This document shows, one piece after another, positions 47,207 to 55,978 of a stretch of 64,000 nt of DNA. The translations under genes were made by a program, and so were the position numbers. The stretch covers positions 124,001 through 188,000 of the forward strand of contig NZ_JNAW01000002.1 of NCBI RefSeq assembly GCF_000760215.1, read 5' to 3'. Under the pieces are notes generated by a model. It saw only the letters and a program-made list of their open reading frames with translations, had not been told where the DNA came from and did no database searches. The DNA is from Prochlorococcus sp. MIT 0603. GTDB taxonomy: Bacteria; Cyanobacteriota; Cyanobacteriia; PCC-6307; Cyanobiaceae. Position 1 is the stretch's first letter. The number at the start of each line of letters is the position of its first letter.

Positions 47207-47457
47207 TGGAAATAATGCGGGTTATGGGCCGCTTGGTTTGTACTCAAAGAGTTGCAGGTTTAGGTCATATGCATTTGCGTATTTTGCAAAATAATCAAGG
47301 GAAGAGGCTCGTTGCCGTAGACCCCGTAGGAGCACGTGAGGGCAACTGGGTGTTTACTTCTAGTGGCTCTGCTGCAAGATTTGCATGTCCAGATCCAACT
47401 ACACAAACAGATTTAACAATCGGCGGAATAATTGATTTTTGGACCCCTGATGGATAG
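47206..47457 (+). CDS. csoS4B: Carboxysome vertex pentamer protein CsoS4B
   Basis: The second vertex protein has 83 residues from the ATG at 47206, which overlaps the csoS4A stop by one base. An open frame extends 42 bases upstream to 47164, but the coupled start and the family length favour 47206. It has MRVMGRLVCTQRVAGLGHMHL and VGAREGNWVFTSSGSAARFA, the paralogous pattern to CsoS4A. Confidence 0.96.
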   Translation: MEIMRVMGRLVCTQRVAGLGHMHLRILQNNQGKRLVAVDPVGAREGNWVFTSSGSAARFACPDPTTQTDLTIGGIIDFWTPDG

Positions 47458-47493
47458 CTTTTTCTACTTTGCAAAACTTTCCTAATTTTTTTC

Positions 47494-48003
47494 ATGACTT
47501 CTTCTAATCCACTCAACAGCTCTAAAGCAAAACAAAAGATAAAAAACATCGATGCTTCAAAGCAAATAGTTGATGTTGAAACCGGTTCTACTAAGCCAAA
47601 GGAAGTTTCATCTCAAACTAAAAGTGCTAAGAATTCCACTGGATCTGGAAGGAATTCAAATACTAATAATCCTCCATACAACAATTCTTCCTCGAAGTAT
47701 GGTCCGATTTCTGGTATTGCTTTAGGAATGATTGAGACACGTGGTATGGTCCCAGCTATAGAGGCAGCAGATGCTATGACAAAAGCTGCAGAGGTGAATT
47801 TAGTTGCTAGAGAATATATTGGAGGTGGATACGTGAGTGTTCTAGTACGTGGCGAAACTGGAGCAGTAAATGCTTCTGTTAGGGCAGGAGCTGATGCCTG
47901 TGAGCGTGTTGGAGACGGATTGGTGGCTGCACATATTATTGCTCGGCCTCATGTCGAAGTGGAACCTATCCTTCAAGTTAGTGGAGCAACTCGTCGCCTT
48001 TGA
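47494..48003 (+). CDS. csoS1E: BMC shell protein with N-terminal extension (CsoS1E-type)
   Basis: The 169-residue protein has a BMC domain (about 72-160) very similar to CsoS1: GIALGMIETRGMVPAIEAADAM to AAHIIARPH. It is preceded by about 70 disordered residues rich in Ser, Asn, Lys and Thr. The C-terminus ends VSGATRRL. It lies at the end of the carboxysome operon, 36 bp after csoS4B. Extended CsoS1-like proteins of this kind are known in low-light Prochlorococcus and Synechococcus. The tail may bind cargo or shape the shell; that is inference. Confidence 0.92.
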   Translation: MTSSNPLNSSKAKQKIKNIDASKQIVDVETGSTKPKEVSSQTKSAKNSTGSGRNSNTNNPPYNNSSSKYGPISGIALGMIETRGMVPAIEAADAMTKAAEVNLVAREYIGGGYVSVLVRGETGAVNASVRAGADACERVGDGLVAAHIIARPHVEVEPILQVSGATRRL

Positions 48004-48071
48004 TGAAGGATTGATTGCTAATGCTCCTTTTATTTAAGTAAGTTTGCTTAAGACGAAATTTCTCTAAAGTT

Positions 48072-48317
48072 ATGCACAAATGGAATGAGAGAAGTCGCCC
48101 TTTGAGGCTCGAAAGGAGATTGGAATTTCTAACTTATGAGTCGACTAGAGATTTCCTTGATCGACTTGGTGATCTTTGTGAGAACAGAAAGCGCTTCCCT
48201 GACATAAGTTTTGGTAAAACGTATGTAAATTTGACTTTGAAACCTGAAGATGAAAATCAGATAACAGATCTTGATAAGAAATTCGCTTCAGAAATAGATG
48301 AATTGACAAATAACTAG
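48072..48317 (+). CDS. Rubisco assembly factor acRAF (PCD-like)
   Basis: The 81-residue protein has the alpha-beta fold of pterin-4a-carbinolamine dehydratases (LTYESTRDFLDRLGDLCENRKRFPDISFGKTYVNLTL) but lacks the histidine-rich active site. This is the acRAF family, encoded next to alpha-carboxysomes and known to help form IA Rubisco assembly. It is in line with the operon, 68 bp after csoS1E. Confidence 0.9.
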   Translation: MHKWNERSRPLRLERRLEFLTYESTRDFLDRLGDLCENRKRFPDISFGKTYVNLTLKPEDENQITDLDKKFASEIDELTNN

Positions 48318-48335
48318 CCCTTTAAGGATCGAATA

Positions 48336-48560
48336 TCACTCTTTACCTTCAGAGATGTCACGTTTAATTAGTGCCATTAAGTAAGCAGGAGCCTTATACC
48401 TTCCAGGTAGGCACCTATTAAGGGTCTCTAAATGCCCCCAGCAGACTGTTCTCTCAATCTCTTGGCGAGTGCGACCTAGTTCAAGAAGCCTCCTAAGAGC
48501 TTTGCAGTAGAGAGGATAACCAGCCTCGAGTTCTCCAATTGTTAGCTTGGCTGCGGACAT
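48336..48560 (-). CDS. Small conserved-looking protein of unknown function beside acRAF
   Basis: From the ATG at 48560 this is a 74-residue soluble, helical protein: LTIGELEAGYPLYCKALRRLLELG, RTVCWGHLETLNRCLPGRYKAPAYLMALIKRDI. A TTG at 48593 would add 11 residues. It has three cysteines and a CWGHLE motif that looks structured. Codons are coherent with a real gene. It faces the carboxysome operon convergently, 18 bp from acRAF. I do not recognise a family; a carboxysome-related role rests only on position. Confidence 0.65.
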   Translation of the reverse strand: MSAAKLTIGELEAGYPLYCKALRRLLELGRTRQEIERTVCWGHLETLNRCLPGRYKAPAYLMALIKRDISEGKE

Positions 48561-48646
48561 GTTTTGTCGCAGGTCAACACTTAATCTAGACAATTATGTG
48601 ACCGGCATGCAAATCAAATATCAAAAATCAAGCGATTTTTTGACTT

Positions 48647-49045
48647 TCAACCAAGCCACGCTACACAGTCGATCTCTACAAGCCCCCCTTTTGGAAGAGC
48701 AGAAACCTCTATACAGGCTCTCGCAGGACTAATGTTGTTCTTGAAAAAATCAGAATAAATATTATTTACTTTCTTGAAGTCTTCTAGGTTGACCAAATAG
48801 ATAGTTGTTCGGACAACATTGGAAGTATCTCCACCTGCGGCCTTTAGGACCTCTAAAAGGTTTTTAAGAACTTGATGTGTTTGTTGCTCGACATCCTCCT
48901 TTCCAACAATATTTCCTGTAGAAGGGTCAAGTGCAATTTGCCCAGAACAATAAAGCCACCCTCCTGCAAGAATGGCTTGATTATAAGGACCTACTGGAGC
49001 TGGGGCTGCTTTTGATTCGATTGCTTTCTTCAATAACGCAGTCAT
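48647..49045 (-). CDS. RidA/YjgF/TdcF family protein
   Basis: The 132-residue protein is probably an imine/enamine deaminase. It has the family signature APVGPYNQAILAGGWLYCSGQIALDP at the start and the C-terminal ISPARACIEVSALPKGGLVEIDCVA, including the conserved arginine in PARACIEV (about 110). RidA protects PLP-dependent pathways such as branched-chain amino acid synthesis by hydrolysing 2-aminoacrylate. It is 51 bp upstream of gloB's stop on the same strand but reads as its own gene. Confidence 0.95.
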   Translation of the reverse strand: MTALLKKAIESKAAPAPVGPYNQAILAGGWLYCSGQIALDPSTGNIVGKEDVEQQTHQVLKNLLEVLKAAGGDTSNVVRTTIYLVNLEDFKKVNNIYSDFFKNNISPARACIEVSALPKGGLVEIDCVAWLG

Positions 49046-49096
49046 AAAAATAGTGATTTAATTATGTTTGGGTTTATCTTTTCTAACATCTTATTT

Positions 49097-49858
49097 TCAC
49101 CAACTGTCTTTATGTAAACGTAGTTTAGATAATTCTTTTGGAGTTGAAGAACGAATGAATAAATTACTTTTCCTTTCTTCGTAAAGCGTTGTTGGAAGAC
49201 TCAATAGACCCTTCGATCTTTTACTAATAACCTCAGCAAGTCTTCTTTTTATTTCTATATCTTCAGGATAAATTGATTTAGCCCAAATTAAGTTGTTTTC
49301 TGTGTACTCATGAGCACAATAAATTTTCGTGTTGGCGGGTAGCTTATTGATTCGCTTTAAAGAATCAAACATTTGATGAGCAGTGCCTTCAAATAAACGG
49401 CCACAACCAGCCCCAAATAAAGTATCACCGCAAAAAAGAACAGGGTTTCTCTTCACTCCTGATGCTTTTGAAGCATGTAAATAGAATGAAATATGATGTT
49501 TTGTGTGACCTGGTACGCTTAGAACTGTAATTTCTTCTCCTAGTAGAGAAAAAGTTTCGTTGTCTAATACTGAACGAGTTTGAAATGGGATTCGAGCTAT
49601 ATCTTCTTTAGAAGCAATTACTGAAGAAGCTGGCCAAACCCTTAGTAAACCTTCAGTCCCACCAATGTGATCATCATGGTGATGTGTTTGTAAGATCGAT
49701 TCGAGAGTTAGATTCTTTGATTGCAACCAGCTTATAACTGGCTCAGAAATCGCAGGGTCAATTACGACAGCTTGATTTTTTTTCACCCAGATCCATATGA
49801 TGTTGTCCTTTAGTACAGGGATAGGATGAATTATGAAATCGTTTTTTTCTTGCTTCAT
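49097..49858 (-). CDS. gloB: Hydroxyacylglutathione hydrolase (glyoxalase II)
   Basis: GloB hydrolyses S-lactoylglutathione in methylglyoxal detoxification. The 253-residue metallo-beta-lactamase-fold protein has the binuclear metal motif THHHDDHIGG (about 58-67), VPGHTKHHISF, CGDTLFGAGCGRLFEG and AHEYTENNLIWA, all typical of glyoxalase II. It is divergent from hisG. Confidence 0.95.
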   Translation of the reverse strand: MKQEKNDFIIHPIPVLKDNIIWIWVKKNQAVVIDPAISEPVISWLQSKNLTLESILQTHHHDDHIGGTEGLLRVWPASSVIASKEDIARIPFQTRSVLDNETFSLLGEEITVLSVPGHTKHHISFYLHASKASGVKRNPVLFCGDTLFGAGCGRLFEGTAHQMFDSLKRINKLPANTKIYCAHEYTENNLIWAKSIYPEDIEIKRRLAEVISKRSKGLLSLPTTLYEERKSNLFIRSSTPKELSKLRLHKDSW

Positions 49859-49907
49859 AGCTTTAAAACTAATTCAAATAGTTAGAGTCAGGTTGATTAA
49901 TTAACTC

Positions 49908-50555
49908 ATGATTACTGTTGCCTTAGCCAAAGGAGCCCTGTTAAAAGAATCTGTTGCAAGATTCGCTAAAGCAGGATTGGACTTTTCAGCAGTCCTTGAT
50001 CCTAGGAATCGTCTTCTAATGGTACCGTCAGTCTGCGGGAGAGCTAAGGCCCTTCTTGTTAGGAATGGGGATGTGCCTGTTTATGTTGCTTATGGGCAAG
50101 CTCATTTGGGAATTGTAGGATTTGATGTTTTGAGTGAGAAGCAAATGCCAGTAGCAAGTTTGGTAGATCTTGGGTTTGGTAGTTGTCGTATGTCTGTGGC
50201 AGTAAAAGAAACCAGCGTTTATAAGCATGCTGTTGACTTACCCCCTCATTGCAGAGTCGCAAGTAAATTCACGGGTTGTGCAAGACGTTTTTTTGAAGGG
50301 ATTGATCTTCCTGTCGAATTGGTTCATTTAACAGGCTCTGTTGAGCTTGGTCCTTTGACTGGTATCGCTGAGGCAATTGTTGATCTAGTAGCTACAGGGC
50401 GCACATTGCGCGAAAATGGCTTGATTGAAATAGACCAACTCTTTTATTCAACCGCTCGATTGATAGCACATCCTCTTTCTTTGCGATTAGACAATGGCAC
50501 TCTTCAGGAGATTGTGGAAGCAATTCAATCTCATAATGATACTTTTGCCCCCTAA
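49908..50555 (+). CDS. hisG: ATP phosphoribosyltransferase, short form
   Basis: HisG starts histidine synthesis by joining ATP and PRPP. The 215-residue length is the short (HisG-S) type, which lacks the C-terminal regulatory domain and needs the HisZ partner, not in this window. The PRPP-binding loop is [18 protein letters not shown] (about 156-173). The ABC transporter gene begins 5 bp after its stop. Confidence 0.95.
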   Translation: MITVALAKGALLKESVARFAKAGLDFSAVLDPRNRLLMVPSVCGRAKALLVRNGDVPVYVAYGQAHLGIVGFDVLSEKQMPVASLVDLGFGSCRMSVAVKETSVYKHAVDLPPHCRVASKFTGCARRFFEGIDLPVELVHLTGSVELGPLTGIAEAIVDLVATGRTLRENGLIEIDQLFYSTARLIAHPLSLRLDNGTLQEIVEAIQSHNDTFAP

Positions 50556-50560
50556 CTATA

Positions 50561-52360
50561 ATGAGCGTTAAAGACTTACATAGACTTAAAAGAATTGCTC
50601 ATTATCTCCACAAAGATAAAAAGCGATTGTTAATAATTCTTTTGTTGCTGCTACCTCTTTCTTTTGCAGGAGCAATGCAGCCATTACTTGTTGGACAAGC
50701 AATAAGTGTTTTGAAAGGTGAGCAGACTTTTATGTGGTTAAGAGTGCTGTCCATGGGCGGTGAAATTAAAATATTAATAATCTTTTTGCTTGTTTCTGTC
50801 CTCATTCGATTAGCCCTTCAGGGTTTTCAGTCGTATACAATTCAATCCGTCGGTCAAGGCTTAACAGCTCGTATTAGGAAGGATTTATTTTCACATGCAA
50901 TTAATTTATCGCTGAAATATCATGATTCAATGCCTGTAGGCAAATTGCTTACAAGGCTAACTAGTGACGTTGATGCATTGTCTGAAGTCTTTGGGAGTGG
51001 AGCTGTTGGGGTGATTGCAGATGTTGTGACTCTGGCTGTAATTTCCATTACAATGGTTTTAATTGATTTGAAATTAGGAATATTACTTTTAACAACACAA
51101 ATTCCGGTTACTCTTTTTATTCTTTGGTTACAGCAGAGATATAGAAAGTCTAATTATCGAGTTCGGGAAGAATTGTCTGAACTCAATGCAGATTTTCAAG
51201 AGAATCTTCAAGGAATTGAAGTTGTTCAGATGTTCAGAAGACAATCTGTCAATGCGAGGCGATTCAATCAAACTGGAATTGCATATCGCAATGCCGTTAA
51301 TAGCATTATATTTTACGACAGTAGTATTTCCGCTTTTATTGAATGGGTCTCATTGGCCGTAGTTGCTTTGGTAATTGCCATAGGAGGTTGGTTTGTAACC
51401 TCAGGATCAATGGGTTTAGGAACTCTTACGACTTTTATCCTTTACTCTCAGAGACTCTTCGAACCTTTGAGACAACTTGCTGAAAGATTTACTCAAATTC
51501 AAGGAGGCTTGACAGCGGTAGAAAGAATTGGTGAATTATTAGAAGAAAAGATTGAAATATTAGATGTCTACTCTAATGAAGAGAAAAGTAAGAACGATTT
51601 AATCAAGTCAAAATCAGTTGGCTTAGGAGAGATTGTGTTTGATAATGTTAGTTTTCACTATAGATCCGATGACCAAATCATTAGCAATCTCAGCTTTCGG
51701 ATATCACCAGGAGAGCATGTTGCACTTGTTGGCCCAACAGGATCAGGAAAAACCACCTTAATCAGGTTGTTATGTAGATTATATGAACCTCAGGAAGGAA
51801 GGATACTTATAGACGGAGTAAATATAAAGGATATTCCTTTGATTGATTTAAGAAGACAAATAGGTGTTGTTCTTCAAGATACTTTTTTATTTAGTGGTAA
51901 TGTTGCCGATAATCTTAGGTTAGATGCATCTATAACTGATGAAAAACTAACTGAAATATGTAAAGAATTAGGCTTGATACCTTTGCTGAATAGATTCCCA
52001 AATGGTTTACATACATTGTTAAGAGAGCGAGGAGGTAATATATCTTCTGGTGAAAGGCAATTGCTCTCAGTTGCACGAGTGGCAATTCGAAGTCCTAAAA
52101 TCTTGATTTTGGATGAAGCCACAGCTTTTATGGATCCTTCTACTGAAGCAACTCTGCAAAGAGATTTAGACAGACTGCTTGAAAAAAGGACAGCATTAGT
52201 GATTGCACATCGGCTTGCGACAATTGAACTTTCAGATCGTATTTTGGTTATGAAGAAAGGAAAGCTGATTGAACAAGGTAGTCACCAAGAGCTCCTCAAG
52301 CAAAGTGGTCTCTATTCCCAGTTGGCAAGGCTGCAAGAACAAGGCCTGGCTAAATTCTGA
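50561..52360 (+). CDS. ABC-type exporter (MsbA/multidrug type), half transporter
   Basis: The 599-residue protein fuses a six-helix exporter domain (about 20-315) to an ATPase domain (about 355-590). It has Walker A GPTGSGKTTLI, Q-loop VLQDTFLF, signature ISSGERQLLSVAR and Walker B ILILDEATAFMDPST, plus an H-loop IAHRLAT. The signature reads SSGER rather than the usual SGGQ. It probably works as a homodimer moving lipids or hydrophobic compounds; the substrate is unknown. It is 5 bp downstream of hisG. Confidence 0.93.
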   Translation: MSVKDLHRLKRIAHYLHKDKKRLLIILLLLLPLSFAGAMQPLLVGQAISVLKGEQTFMWLRVLSMGGEIKILIIFLLVSVLIRLALQGFQSYTIQSVGQGLTARIRKDLFSHAINLSLKYHDSMPVGKLLTRLTSDVDALSEVFGSGAVGVIADVVTLAVISITMVLIDLKLGILLLTTQIPVTLFILWLQQRYRKSNYRVREELSELNADFQENLQGIEVVQMFRRQSVNARRFNQTGIAYRNAVNSIIFYDSSISAFIEWVSLAVVALVIAIGGWFVTSGSMGLGTLTTFILYSQRLFEPLRQLAERFTQIQGGLTAVERIGELLEEKIEILDVYSNEEKSKNDLIKSKSVGLGEIVFDNVSFHYRSDDQIISNLSFRISPGEHVALVGPTGSGKTTLIRLLCRLYEPQEGRILIDGVNIKDIPLIDLRRQIGVVLQDTFLFSGNVADNLRLDASITDEKLTEICKELGLIPLLNRFPNGLHTLLRERGGNISSGERQLLSVARVAIRSPKILILDEATAFMDPSTEATLQRDLDRLLEKRTALVIAHRLATIELSDRILVMKKGKLIEQGSHQELLKQSGLYSQLARLQEQGLAKF

Positions 52361-52377
52361 TAGGTATAGATGTAAAA

Positions 52378-52920
52378 ATGATTAGGAAACTAGGAGAAGG
52401 AAAAATAAGACCACTAGGCTGGGGAAACAGTCGTCAGTTGATTAATGAGTGGCACCATGTCTATGGTGAAGAGTCATATGAATGTATATCGACTAATAAA
52501 AAACATCAATTTATCTTCAGCCAATCTAAGCCTTTCGATTTAATTGAGCTGGAACAGTTGCTTCAGTCAGTTGGGTGGAGTAGAAGGCCTCTTCGGCGTG
52601 TTCAGAAAGCATTGGACAATAGCTTGTTGAAGGTTGGTTTGTGGCAGCATGACCCTAGATTTCCTAGATTGATAGGCTTTGCAAGATGTACAGGTGACGG
52701 AGTCCTTCAGGCAACGGTATGGGATGTTGCTATTCACCCTGTCTATCAAGGCTTTGGCCTTGGCAAAGAGTTGATGTCGTATGTCATGAAAAGTCTTAAG
52801 ATAATGAATATAGAGAGAGTTATTCTTTTTGCAGATCCAGGAGTCGTAAGTTTTTATAAAAGTCAAGGGTGGATGCTTGAGCCAAATGGCTATCGTTGTG
52901 CATTCTGGTACGCTAATTAA
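52378..52920 (+). CDS. GNAT-family N-acetyltransferase
   Basis: The 180 residues contain acetyl-CoA-binding motif A in ATVWDVAIHPVYQGFGLGKELMSYVM (about 118-143) and the FADPGVVSFYKSQGW motif B region, both clear GNAT features. The N-terminal 60 residues are variable. The substrate (amino group of a metabolite or protein) cannot be told. It follows the ABC transporter by 17 bp. Confidence 0.9.
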   Translation: MIRKLGEGKIRPLGWGNSRQLINEWHHVYGEESYECISTNKKHQFIFSQSKPFDLIELEQLLQSVGWSRRPLRRVQKALDNSLLKVGLWQHDPRFPRLIGFARCTGDGVLQATVWDVAIHPVYQGFGLGKELMSYVMKSLKIMNIERVILFADPGVVSFYKSQGWMLEPNGYRCAFWYAN

Positions 52921-52939
52921 GATTTAATTCTTTGAAGCA

Positions 52940-53650
52940 TCACTTAGTTGAATAGTATTTTTTTGCTAGAGTTTTTACATCGACTCCTTTCTCCCAAAGC
53001 ATTCTTAGAATTGCATTCTCCAAAGAATTCAGAAATATATTGCTTTGATGATATTTACGACTACTTGTTCTAAGTGCCATGCCTATTCGTTTGAGCTTAT
53101 ATTGCTTGTTAAGTCGTTTTATCAGATCAAGATCTTCCATTATCTGAAGGCTTCTATAGCCACCAATCTTGAAATATAAATCTTTGCTTATTAGTAGACC
53201 TTGATCACCATAGGGCTTGTGAAAAAAATTGCTTCGTAATGCGACGCTTTTTTCTAACAAGAACCAACAAAGTCCTTTTCTATTGATCTTGAAATCGAAA
53301 AACCAGCCATGCTTTTTGTTTAATGGGTTTCGGATGATCTGGTTTATTGTTGATGGCCAGTCGCTACTAAGCCTACAATCCGCATGTAGAAAAAGAAGCC
53401 AATCTCCTGATGCTTTACAAGCACCTTTGTGAAGCTGATCTCCTCTATTGGCTTCTTTTGTCTTTAGGACTTGTGCGCCTCCAATTTCAGCAATAAAAGT
53501 ACTTAAATCTAAACTGCTTCCGTCAACTATGAATAACTCGAATTGGTAAGGGCATAGGTTTATATCTGCTAGTAAAAGAGGAAGTCTCTCTGCTTCATTA
53601 AGAGTTGGGACAATAATACTTAGCTTTTTTTTAGGACTCATGAATGCCAT
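52940..53650 (-). CDS. Family 2 glycosyltransferase (TIGR04283-type)
   Basis: The 236-residue GT-A fold protein has SIIVPTLNEAERLPLLLADI, FIVDGSSLDLS (nucleotide-binding aspartate) and LLFLHADCRLSSDW (DxD-like). This is the TIGR04283 type, often named for arsenosugar synthesis in other bacteria. Its start overlaps the end of the next gene by 13 bp, so the pair is coupled. The product here is unknown. Confidence 0.88.
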   Translation of the reverse strand: MAFMSPKKKLSIIVPTLNEAERLPLLLADINLCPYQFELFIVDGSSLDLSTFIAEIGGAQVLKTKEANRGDQLHKGACKASGDWLLFLHADCRLSSDWPSTINQIIRNPLNKKHGWFFDFKINRKGLCWFLLEKSVALRSNFFHKPYGDQGLLISKDLYFKIGGYRSLQIMEDLDLIKRLNKQYKLKRIGMALRTSSRKYHQSNIFLNSLENAILRMLWEKGVDVKTLAKKYYSTK

Positions 53651-54282
53651 GAAAACAAGTCTGCTTCAACATCAAGATCAGATCTCTTGACGATTGATTT
53701 ATGTTTGAGACCTTCTAGATCTGCTCGCCTAAGTGTCTCTTTAAAAACAGAACTCGTACCCCAATTTATTCCGGTAAAAGGCCAAGATATTATTGGTGAA
53801 AGAATATTTTTTGAAAAAGCTATTAGCCAGTACCCACCATCTTTTGCAGGCCCTATTACTAAATCATTCCTTGCTAAATAATTAACAGCGGAATCTATGT
53901 CTGATTGGCATAGGCTGGGCACATCTGTACCTATAAGAATAGTATCTCTTGGTTCTGCTCTGCCAGCGCTGCTTTTCCTTTGAGCAAGGACTAATTGTCG
54001 CTTCATCTTAACCCCAAGATTTCCCAACCCTTGTGCACCTGCTTGACTAATCCCTTTACTCCTTGCCCAGGTTGCAATCTTTTTGTTCCCTATTCCATCT
54101 ACAGCTAATTTGATATCTAATATTCCTTTCTCGCTTAGCTTTTTGGCTACAGCAATTGTGTGATTAGTTAACTGCCTTTGTATCCTTGCAGCTTTATAGG
54201 GCCCTATATCCTTGCTTAGCCTCGTTTTGCACCTCTTAGGTGCAGGCCATCGAGTCATTAAAACAAGAATAGGCTTACGCAT
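53638..54282 (-). CDS. DUF2064 glycosyltransferase-fold protein (TIGR04282-type)
   Basis: From ATG 54282 this is 214 residues, starting MRKPILVLMTRWPAPKRCKTRLSKDIG; a TTG at 54306 would add 8 residues. The conserved basic K-T-R-L segment and IGTDVPSLCQSDIDSA match the TIGR04282/DUF2064 family. It is the partner of the adjacent TIGR04283-type gene in many bacteria. No arsenic methyltransferase or radical-SAM arsenosugar gene is visible nearby. Confidence 0.87.
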   Translation of the reverse strand: MRKPILVLMTRWPAPKRCKTRLSKDIGPYKAARIQRQLTNHTIAVAKKLSEKGILDIKLAVDGIGNKKIATWARSKGISQAGAQGLGNLGVKMKRQLVLAQRKSSAGRAEPRDTILIGTDVPSLCQSDIDSAVNYLARNDLVIGPAKDGGYWLIAFSKNILSPIISWPFTGINWGTSSVFKETLRRADLEGLKHKSIVKRSDLDVEADLFSWHS

Positions 54283-54570
54283 TTTTAGAGACAAATGATT
54301 GCGCAAGTAAGCAATTTTGCATTTGCTTTGTTCTGAGGTTTGATAATTGAAATGTTTTTACAGTAATTTTTCTTTGCATGATGTATTTCTTTAATAAGCT
54401 TTTGAATGTACTAATCATAACCCTTTTCGCTTGAACACCTTTGTACGCCTTGATTAAAAACAAAGAGGGGATAATTTTCCGAATAATTTAAGATATGATT
54501 CTCTGATTAATTTCTGCTTAATCCTAAAACCACGTGTAGATTCAGCCTCTGATTAAAAAATTCTTGGCTA

Positions 54571-55959
54571 ATGCGTGAAGAGTCATGGGCAGAGGTTCAG
54601 AGCTCGTTGAAAAAAAATCTAAGTAAGCCTTCTTATGAAACTTGGATTAGACCTACTCAATTTAGAAGTTTTGAGAATGGAGAGCTGACTTTAGTAGCTC
54701 CTAATAGTTTTTCAAGTGCTTGGTTAAGGAATAATTACTCTCAAACAATTCAAGAAACAGCCGAAAAAGTTTTTGGAGAACCAGTTACAGTAAATGTGAA
54801 AGTAAAAGAAATTACAGATAACTCTCCACAATCTCTGCATTCTCCTAATGCTGTTGAAACCTCCTTGAAGATTCCTTCTGACCCTATTAATAAATCAAAG
54901 GAAGCTTTGAGGTTGCCTAAAAAGACACGCTCCTTGCTTAATTTAAGATATGTTTTCAATCGATTTGTCGTAGGACCTAATAGTCGAATGGCACATGCTG
55001 CTGCAATGGCTGTAGCAGAATCCCCAGGACGTGAATTTAACCCTTTGTTTATTTGTGGAGGAGTTGGTTTAGGGAAAACTCATTTAATGCAAGCCATTGG
55101 GCATTACCGAATAGAAATTGATCCGGGAGCAAAGGTTTCTTATGTTTCAACTGAAACTTTCACTAATGATTTAATTCTTGCTATTAGGCAAGACAGAATG
55201 CAGTCTTTTAGAGATCGATATAGAGCTGCAGATTTGATACTTGTTGATGACATTCAATTTCTTGAAGGCAAGGAATACACTCAGGAGGAGTTCTTTCATA
55301 CTTTTAATGCCTTGCATGATGCTGGAAGTCAGATTGTGCTTGCTAGTGATCGACCCCCTAGTCAGATTCCACGGCTTCAAGAACGATTGATGTCAAGATT
55401 TTCAATGGGATTAATAGCCGATGTTCAAGCGCCTGATTTGGAAACAAGAATGGCGATTTTGCAGAAGAAAGCTGAGCAAGAACAAGTGGGCTTGCCTAGA
55501 GACTTAATTCATTTTATAGCAGGACGTTTTACTTCTAATATCCGTGAATTAGAAGGTGCACTCACTAGAGCTATAGCTTTTGCTTCTATTACTGGTCTTC
55601 CTATGACAGTTGAATCTATAGCACCAATGCTAGATCCAAATAGTCAAGGCGTTGAGGTTACCCCTAGGCAGGTTATGGAGAAAGTCTCTGAAGTTTTTAA
55701 CGTTACCCCTGAAGAAATGCAAAGTGCAAGTAGACGAAGACCAGTAAGCCAAGCAAGACAAGTAGGCATGTATTTGATGCGACAAGGCACTAATTTAAGT
55801 TTGCCAAGAATAGGTGACTCATTTGGTGGAAAGGATCACACTACGGTTATGTATGCAATTGAGCAAGTGGAAAAAAAATTATCTAGTGATCCTCAGATAG
55901 CTAGTCAAGTACAAAAGATTAGAGATCTGTTGCAGATAGATTCACGAACTAAAAAATGA
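54571..55959 (+). CDS. dnaA: Chromosomal replication initiator DnaA
   Basis: DnaA binds oriC and opens DNA for replication. The 462-residue protein has the N-terminal helical domain, a variable linker (about 85-125), an AAA+ domain with Walker [12 protein letters not shown] (about 163-173) and Walker [13 protein letters not shown], and the DNA-binding signature [13 protein letters not shown] (about 429). The 288-bp region upstream shows no cluster of DnaA boxes, so an origin is not evident here. Confidence 0.98.
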   Translation: MREESWAEVQSSLKKNLSKPSYETWIRPTQFRSFENGELTLVAPNSFSSAWLRNNYSQTIQETAEKVFGEPVTVNVKVKEITDNSPQSLHSPNAVETSLKIPSDPINKSKEALRLPKKTRSLLNLRYVFNRFVVGPNSRMAHAAAMAVAESPGREFNPLFICGGVGLGKTHLMQAIGHYRIEIDPGAKVSYVSTETFTNDLILAIRQDRMQSFRDRYRAADLILVDDIQFLEGKEYTQEEFFHTFNALHDAGSQIVLASDRPPSQIPRLQERLMSRFSMGLIADVQAPDLETRMAILQKKAEQEQVGLPRDLIHFIAGRFTSNIRELEGALTRAIAFASITGLPMTVESIAPMLDPNSQGVEVTPRQVMEKVSEVFNVTPEEMQSASRRRPVSQARQVGMYLMRQGTNLSLPRIGDSFGGKDHTTVMYAIEQVEKKLSSDPQIASQVQKIRDLLQIDSRTKK

Positions 55960-55978
55960 GTTTTTTTGGCGCAGTATT

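Noticed and set aside
54283-54570. Possible oriC next to dnaA
   Set aside because: No cluster of DnaA boxes is visible in the 288-bp spacer. Many cyanobacteria do not have the origin next to dnaA.
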